A stretch of 8,840 bases of DNA from Roseovarius sp. (lineage in GTDB: Bacteria; Pseudomonadota; Alphaproteobacteria; Rhodobacterales; Rhodobacteraceae). How positions within the stretch are numbered: position 1 is the first letter of the stretch; every line of letters starts with the position of its first letter. The stretch lies in the NCBI GenBank assembly GCA_021767845.1, contig JAASSQ010000117.1:1-8840 (forward strand), in the 5' to 3' direction. The position numbers and the translations under genes are program-made. The notes beneath the pieces were generated by a model. It made no database searches. It saw only the letters and a program-made list of their open reading frames with translations, and was not told the origin of the DNA. This document shows positions 5,472-8,840 of this stretch, piece after piece.

Positions 5472-6694
5472 TCCGGCGCGATCACGGCACCGGCGCCGAT
5501 CATCTGCGCGATTTCGGCCTCGCCATATCCAGCCTCGATCAGAACTTCGCGGCTGTGCTGCCCCAGAACGGGCGCGGCACCACGGATGTTGGCGGGCGTT
5601 TCGCTGAATTTCACCGGATGCCCGAGCGATTTCACGTGACCCGCCGTGGGGTGTTCAAGCTCAACGATCATGTCACGCGCGATGGTCTGCGGATCGGCCT
5701 GCATTTCCAGAATATCGAGCACCGGGCCAGCCGGAAGGCCCGCCTTTTCCATGCGGTCAAGCCAGGTTGCGGTGGTTTCGGCGGCCAGTTTCGCGTTCAG
5801 GATCTCTTCCAGTTCCGAAAGGTGCTGCATCCGGTCATGGTTGTTCGCAAAGCGCGGATCCTCCCCCAGTTCAGGCGCGCCGATCACGTCGAGGAACCGT
5901 TCCCAGTTGCGCTGATTGGCGGCCCCCACGTTGATCCAGCCATCGGCCGTTCGGAACGACTGGTAAGGCGCATTCAGGGGGTGGGCCGAACCAAGCGGAC
6001 CCGGGGCAACGCCCGTGGCGAAGGCGATCGCGGATTGCCAGTAGGTCTGGGTGATCGCGGCCTCGAAAAGCGAGGTATCCACCTTCTGCCCCTCGCCGGT
6101 TTGCAGCATCCGGGCGTAGGCCGCGGAAACCCCCATTGCGCCAATGATCCCGGCCGTGATGTCGGAAATCGGCGCGCCGGGCTTGACCGGAGGGCGCCCC
6201 GGACCTTCGCCCGTGATCGACATCAGACCGGACATGCCCTGCGCGATCAGGTCGAACCCGCCACGCTGCGCATAAGGCCCGGTGCGGCCAAACCCCGAGA
6301 TTTCGCAATAGATCAGGCGCGGATTGATCTGCCGGAGCTCGTCATAGCCTAAGCCCAGCTTCTCCATCGTGCCCATGCGGTAATTCTCGATCACCACATC
6401 GGCGGTTTCCAGCAGCCGGCGCAGCGCGGTCACGCCCTCGGGCTGCTTGAGGTCCAGGGCGATGCCGCGCTTGTTGCGGTTCATCATCATGTAGGCCGCC
6501 GACTCGCCATTGATGTCGGGCGGCACGAAGCGGCGGCTGTCGTCGCCATCGGGCTTTTCCACCTTTATGACATCGGCCCCCATGTCGGCCAGCATCAGCC
6601 CACAGGCCGGCCCGGCCATGATATGGGCCAGTTCGATCACCTTCATGCCGGCCAGGGGGCCGGTTGCGGCGGGCGCGCTCATGTCCCCGTCCAT
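5468..6694 (-). CDS. Family III CoA-transferase (CaiB/BaiF type)
   Basis: A 408-residue CaiB/BaiF-family enzyme, the family's normal length, which moves CoA between carboxylic acids through a mixed anhydride/thioester on an aspartate. The N-terminal signature is clear: PLAGMKVIELAHIMAGPACGL, LADMGADVIKVEKP (36-48) and NRNKRGIALDLK. The catalytic Asp is D148 in GGFDLIAQGMSGLMS. Further matches include VIENYRMGTMEKLGLGYDEL, ISGFGRTGPYA and the C-terminal FSETPANIRGAAPVLGQHSREVL. I chose the start at 6694 because AAGGAG lies 8 nt upstream; it overlaps the crotonase stop by 16 nt. An ATG at 6682 would instead give an ATGA overlap but has poorer ribosome-site spacing. The position between a crotonase and a hydratase, downstream of a TRAP transporter, suggests it activates the imported acid with CoA. 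Formyl-, succinyl- or carnitine-type specificity cannot be decided by eye. Confidence 0.92.
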   Translation of the reverse strand: MDGDMSAPAATGPLAGMKVIELAHIMAGPACGLMLADMGADVIKVEKPDGDDSRRFVPPDINGESAAYMMMNRNKRGIALDLKQPEGVTALRRLLETADVVIENYRMGTMEKLGLGYDELRQINPRLIYCEISGFGRTGPYAQRGGFDLIAQGMSGLMSITGEGPGRPPVKPGAPISDITAGIIGAMGVSAAYARMLQTGEGQKVDTSLFEAAITQTYWQSAIAFATGVAPGPLGSAHPLNAPYQSFRTADGWINVGAANQRNWERFLDVIGAPELGEDPRFANNHDRMQHLSELEEILNAKLAAETTATWLDRMEKAGLPAGPVLDILEMQADPQTIARDMIVELEHPTAGHVKSLGHPVKFSETPANIRGAAPVLGQHSREVLIEAGYGEAEIAQMIGAGAVIAPE

Positions 6695-7452
6695 TCCGGT
6701 TTCTCCTTTGCAAGGAAGGCTTCGAGGCCGCGACGGAAATCGTTGCTCATGTAGCAAAGCTCGATCAGGTCGGCGTCTTCGGCCCGCGCGGCGGCCTGTG
6801 TGCGGCGCATCGCCTCTTTCGTGGCGCGCAGGGTCAGGGGGGCCATCTGCGCCAGATGATCTGCCAGGGCCGCAGCCCGCTCCAGCAAGGCCGCCTCATC
6901 GGGTAGAACCTCGGACACGAGACCGCAGGATTGCGCCTCCTGCGCATCCATCAGGCGCGCGGTGAAAATCATCTCGCGCACGCGGCCCGCCCCCATCAGC
7001 GAACTCAGCCGTGCCAGGTTGGCCGCGGCCAGGCAATTGCCCAAGGTGCGCGCGATCGGGAACCCGAATTTCAGGTTGGCCGCCGCAAGCCGGATGTCAC
7101 AGGCCCCCGCGATCGCGGCCCCGCCCCCCGTGCACGCGCCGTTGATGGCCGCCACCGTGGGCAGGGGGCACCGCTCGACCGCTTCGAGAACGGATTCGAT
7201 GCGCGCTTCGTAATCCAGGGCATCCTGCGCCGTGTCGAAGGCCCGGAACTGCGTCATGTCCGTGCCCGCCGCAAAGGCCTTGCCGCCTGCGCCCGACAGG
7301 ACCACGGCCCGCAGGCTGCCATCGGTGGGAACGTTCTGGCACAGCTCTGCCAGCCCCTCGTACATCTCGAAGGTCAGGGCGTTGCGCGCCTGAGGACGGT
7401 TGAACGTGATCCACAGGGTCTGGCCGCGGGTTTCGTGTGTCAGCTCGCTCAT
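6679..7452 (-). CDS. Crotonase-superfamily (enoyl-CoA hydratase/isomerase-like) protein lacking both canonical catalytic glutamates
   Basis: A 257-residue crotonase-fold protein of typical length. The two oxyanion-hole segments that hold the thioester carbonyl are present: GKAFAAGTDM (57-66) and NGACTGGGAAIAGACDIRLA (104-123). Canonical enoyl-CoA hydratases use two glutamates (Glu144 in GGGCE and Glu164 in FGQPE of the rat enzyme). The corresponding residues here are Ala113 (GGGAA) and Ile133 (FGFPI), and the 20-residue spacing is preserved, so the alignment needs no gaps. CoA-ester binding is likely, but syn-hydration by the usual mechanism is not; isomerase, hydrolase, decarboxylase or another crotonase reaction is possible. 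The start at 7452 has GAGGA 4 nt upstream and lies 7 nt after the dctM stop. It overlaps the downstream CoA-transferase gene, so the two are very likely co-translated and act on the same CoA ester. Confidence 0.9.
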   Translation of the reverse strand: MSELTHETRGQTLWITFNRPQARNALTFEMYEGLAELCQNVPTDGSLRAVVLSGAGGKAFAAGTDMTQFRAFDTAQDALDYEARIESVLEAVERCPLPTVAAINGACTGGGAAIAGACDIRLAAANLKFGFPIARTLGNCLAAANLARLSSLMGAGRVREMIFTARLMDAQEAQSCGLVSEVLPDEAALLERAAALADHLAQMAPLTLRATKEAMRRTQAAARAEDADLIELCYMSNDFRRGLEAFLAKEKPEWTGT

Positions 7453-7459
7453 GGTGTCC

Positions 7460-8740
7460 TCACCTGTAGAAATACTCGACCAGGAACAGGGGCACCGACG
7501 GAACGTAGGTGCAAAGCAACAGGACCAGCAGAAGAACCCCCACGAACCAGACGTTTACCTTGGACACCTCCCAGATGTTGGCACGAGCCACGGCGCAGGA
7601 TGTAATCAGCACCGAGGCCACGGGCGGGGTTTGCTGCCCGATCGCCAGGTTCAACGTCACCACGAGCCCGAAATGCACCGGGTCGATGCCCGCCGCCTGG
7701 ATAAGCGGAATGACGATCGGCACCACAAGGATGATGGCCGCCGCCGAATGCAGGAAAAACCCGATCACCAGGAAGAAGAAGTTGAGGATGAGAAGGATCA
7801 TCCACTGCTGCGAGGTGATCGACAGAATACCCTGGGCCAGTTCCTGCGGGATCTGCGCCCGCGTCAGGAAACCGCCCATCAGCACCGACGCCGCGACCAG
7901 CAGCATGACGACAGCGGTCTGCATTCCGCCGTCCAGCATTGCGCGGCGCAGGTGGGTCAGGTCGATTTCGCGATACCAGGCCGACACGATGATCGCGGCG
8001 ATCACGGCCAGGCCTGCCGCCTCGGTCGCCGTCACGAAACCGCCGAAGATGCCGCCCAGGATGATGATCGGCAGGCTGAAGGCCGGAAGCGCATCCATGA
8101 AGGTTTCGCGCAAGCGCGGGATATTGAACGCTTCTTCGGTCGGCAGGTTGTAGCGCCGCGCAAAGATGTAGGCCACGAGCATCAGGCCAATTGCCCCCAG
8201 AAGTCCCGGTACGATCCCGGCGACGAATAGCTGCTCTACCGAGGTGTTGGCCGAGGCGGCATAGAGAATCATCGGAATGGAGGGTGGAATGATGATTGCC
8301 AGAGAGGCGGAAGACGATGTCACCGAGGCGGACAATTCCTTGGAATAGCCGCGCTTTTTCATTTGCGGGATGAGAATGGAGCCCATGGCGGCCACGTCGG
8401 CCACCGCCGAGCCCGAGATCTCGGCAAAGAACAGCGATACGCCGATATTCACCATTGCCAGACCGCCGCGGATGAACCCGATCAGCGCGGTCACGAAATT
8501 GATCAGCCGGTCGGTGACGCCACCCGCGTTCATGATCGCCCCCGCCAGCACGAACATCGGGATCGCGATCAGGGAAAACTTGGTGGAGCCGTCATACATA
8601 TCGAGCGCGATCGTCACGAGGCTGGAGGGCCCCTCAGAAACGAGCAGCCCCATGACCCCGGCCAAGGCAAGCGCCACGGCAATCGGCACGTTGATGCAAA
8701 TCATGGCGACGAGGGCCAGGAAAATCGCGAGCATCAGCAT
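7460..8740 (-). CDS. dctM: TRAP transporter large permease subunit (DctM)
   Basis: The 426-residue large membrane subunit of a tripartite ATP-independent periplasmic transporter, which drives Na+- or H+-coupled uptake of organic acids delivered by a periplasmic binding protein. It is strongly hydrophobic, with about a dozen membrane segments, beginning MLMLAIFLALVAMICINVPIA. The DctM signatures are clear: LSxxx-like loop with VTDRLINFVTALIGFIRGGLAMVN, FFAEISGSAVADVAAMGS, KKRGYSKELSASVTSSSAS and IIPPSIPMILYA. Later come GGFVTATEAAGLAVI and the C-terminal IGQQTPPVASVLI. The start at 8740 is chosen because its ATG overlaps the upstream dctQ stop by one base (TGATG) and AAGGAG lies 8 nt before it; the frame stays open upstream but would run through dctQ. 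The substrate cannot be told from this subunit; the downstream CoA-ester genes suggest a carboxylic acid. The binding protein gene (dctP) is not in the window. Confidence 0.95.
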   Translation of the reverse strand: MLMLAIFLALVAMICINVPIAVALALAGVMGLLVSEGPSSLVTIALDMYDGSTKFSLIAIPMFVLAGAIMNAGGVTDRLINFVTALIGFIRGGLAMVNIGVSLFFAEISGSAVADVAAMGSILIPQMKKRGYSKELSASVTSSSASLAIIIPPSIPMILYAASANTSVEQLFVAGIVPGLLGAIGLMLVAYIFARRYNLPTEEAFNIPRLRETFMDALPAFSLPIIILGGIFGGFVTATEAAGLAVIAAIIVSAWYREIDLTHLRRAMLDGGMQTAVVMLLVAASVLMGGFLTRAQIPQELAQGILSITSQQWMILLILNFFFLVIGFFLHSAAAIILVVPIVIPLIQAAGIDPVHFGLVVTLNLAIGQQTPPVASVLITSCAVARANIWEVSKVNVWFVGVLLLVLLLCTYVPSVPLFLVEYFYR

Positions 8741-8840
8741 CAGGCGCGCTCCTTGTTCTTGTCCATTTCGGCCTCGACCTCTTCCTCGATCTCGGCGTGT
8801 TCCAGGGAAATGCCGCGCTTTGTCTTCCACCAATAGTCTG
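8740..8840 (-). CDS. dctQ: C-terminal end of a TRAP transporter small permease (DctQ), partial
   Basis: Only the last 32 codons and the stop are inside the window; the 5' part lies beyond the right edge. The visible residues are DYWWKTKRGISLEHAEIEEE followed by a charged tail ending KNKERA. A tail of this kind, cytoplasmic and rich in Glu and Lys after a Trp-rich boundary, is plausible for the C-terminus of the four-helix small subunit. The identification rests mainly on position: dctQ normally precedes dctM directly, and here its TGA overlaps the dctM ATG by one base. The tail also supplies the dctM ribosome site (AAGGAG). Confidence 0.7.
   Translation of the reverse strand, partial: DYWWKTKRGISLEHAEIEEEVEAEMDKNKERA

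Noticed and set aside
4605..5639. 344-codon open frame on the plus strand starting inside tRNA-Lys
   Set aside because: It begins within the tRNA and runs antisense to the hydratase and the CoA-transferase, both with firm family motifs.
7400..8230. 276-codon plus-strand frame opposite dctM
   Set aside because: Highly charged His/Asp/Arg/Gln composition is the usual complement of a hydrophobic membrane protein gene; no independent support.

Overview
The window looks like chromosomal DNA of a marine-type alphaproteobacterium, most likely Rhodobacteraceae (Roseobacter group). It is GC-rich and gene-dense. The Rieske protein carries the Rhodobacter-like start 'TRRDFLYYATASAGA', and TRAP transporter and CoA-ester catabolic genes are typical of that family. 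I see no insertion sequence, phage gene or CRISPR array. Species cannot be assigned from the sequence alone.

Layout, left to right. (1) The 5' part of petA (Rieske subunit of cytochrome bc1, minus strand, cut by the left edge) is divergent from a small exported outer-membrane beta-barrel protein (plus strand, 772-1458). (2) A glutathione S-transferase-like gene (minus) is convergent with the barrel gene, with a possible bidirectional hairpin terminator between them. Its 210-bp upstream region holds a tight cluster of GTACG-centred, operator-like repeats. (3) A two-gene unit, dapF-mtaB (minus, ATGA overlap), is divergent from a tRNA-Lys(UUU) gene (plus). Candidate sigma70-type promoters for the two sides stand back to back. 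(4) A minus-strand operon fills the right half: end of a TRAP small permease (dctQ), dctM large permease, a crotonase-fold protein, a family III CoA-transferase and a 2-keto-4-pentenoate hydratase-like protein. Junctions overlap or are separated by 7 nt, so co-transcription is very likely.

How the genes work together. The dapF/mtaB/tRNA-Lys block has a lysine theme: DapF makes the direct precursor of lysine, and MtaB-family enzymes methylthiolate t6A37, for which tRNA-Lys(UUU) is a known substrate. The right-hand operon reads as an uptake-and-degradation cassette: a TRAP system imports a carboxylic acid, the CoA-transferase activates it, and the crotonase and the hydratase process it. The substrate is unknown. 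The crotonase lacks both glutamates used by canonical enoyl-CoA hydratases, so its reaction is open.

The most interesting points are the unusual crotonase in its catabolic cassette, the lysine-themed divergent locus, the GTACG repeat cluster, and a perfect 9-bp inverted repeat that brackets the tRNA gene. All assignments were made by reading the sequence; no database search was possible.
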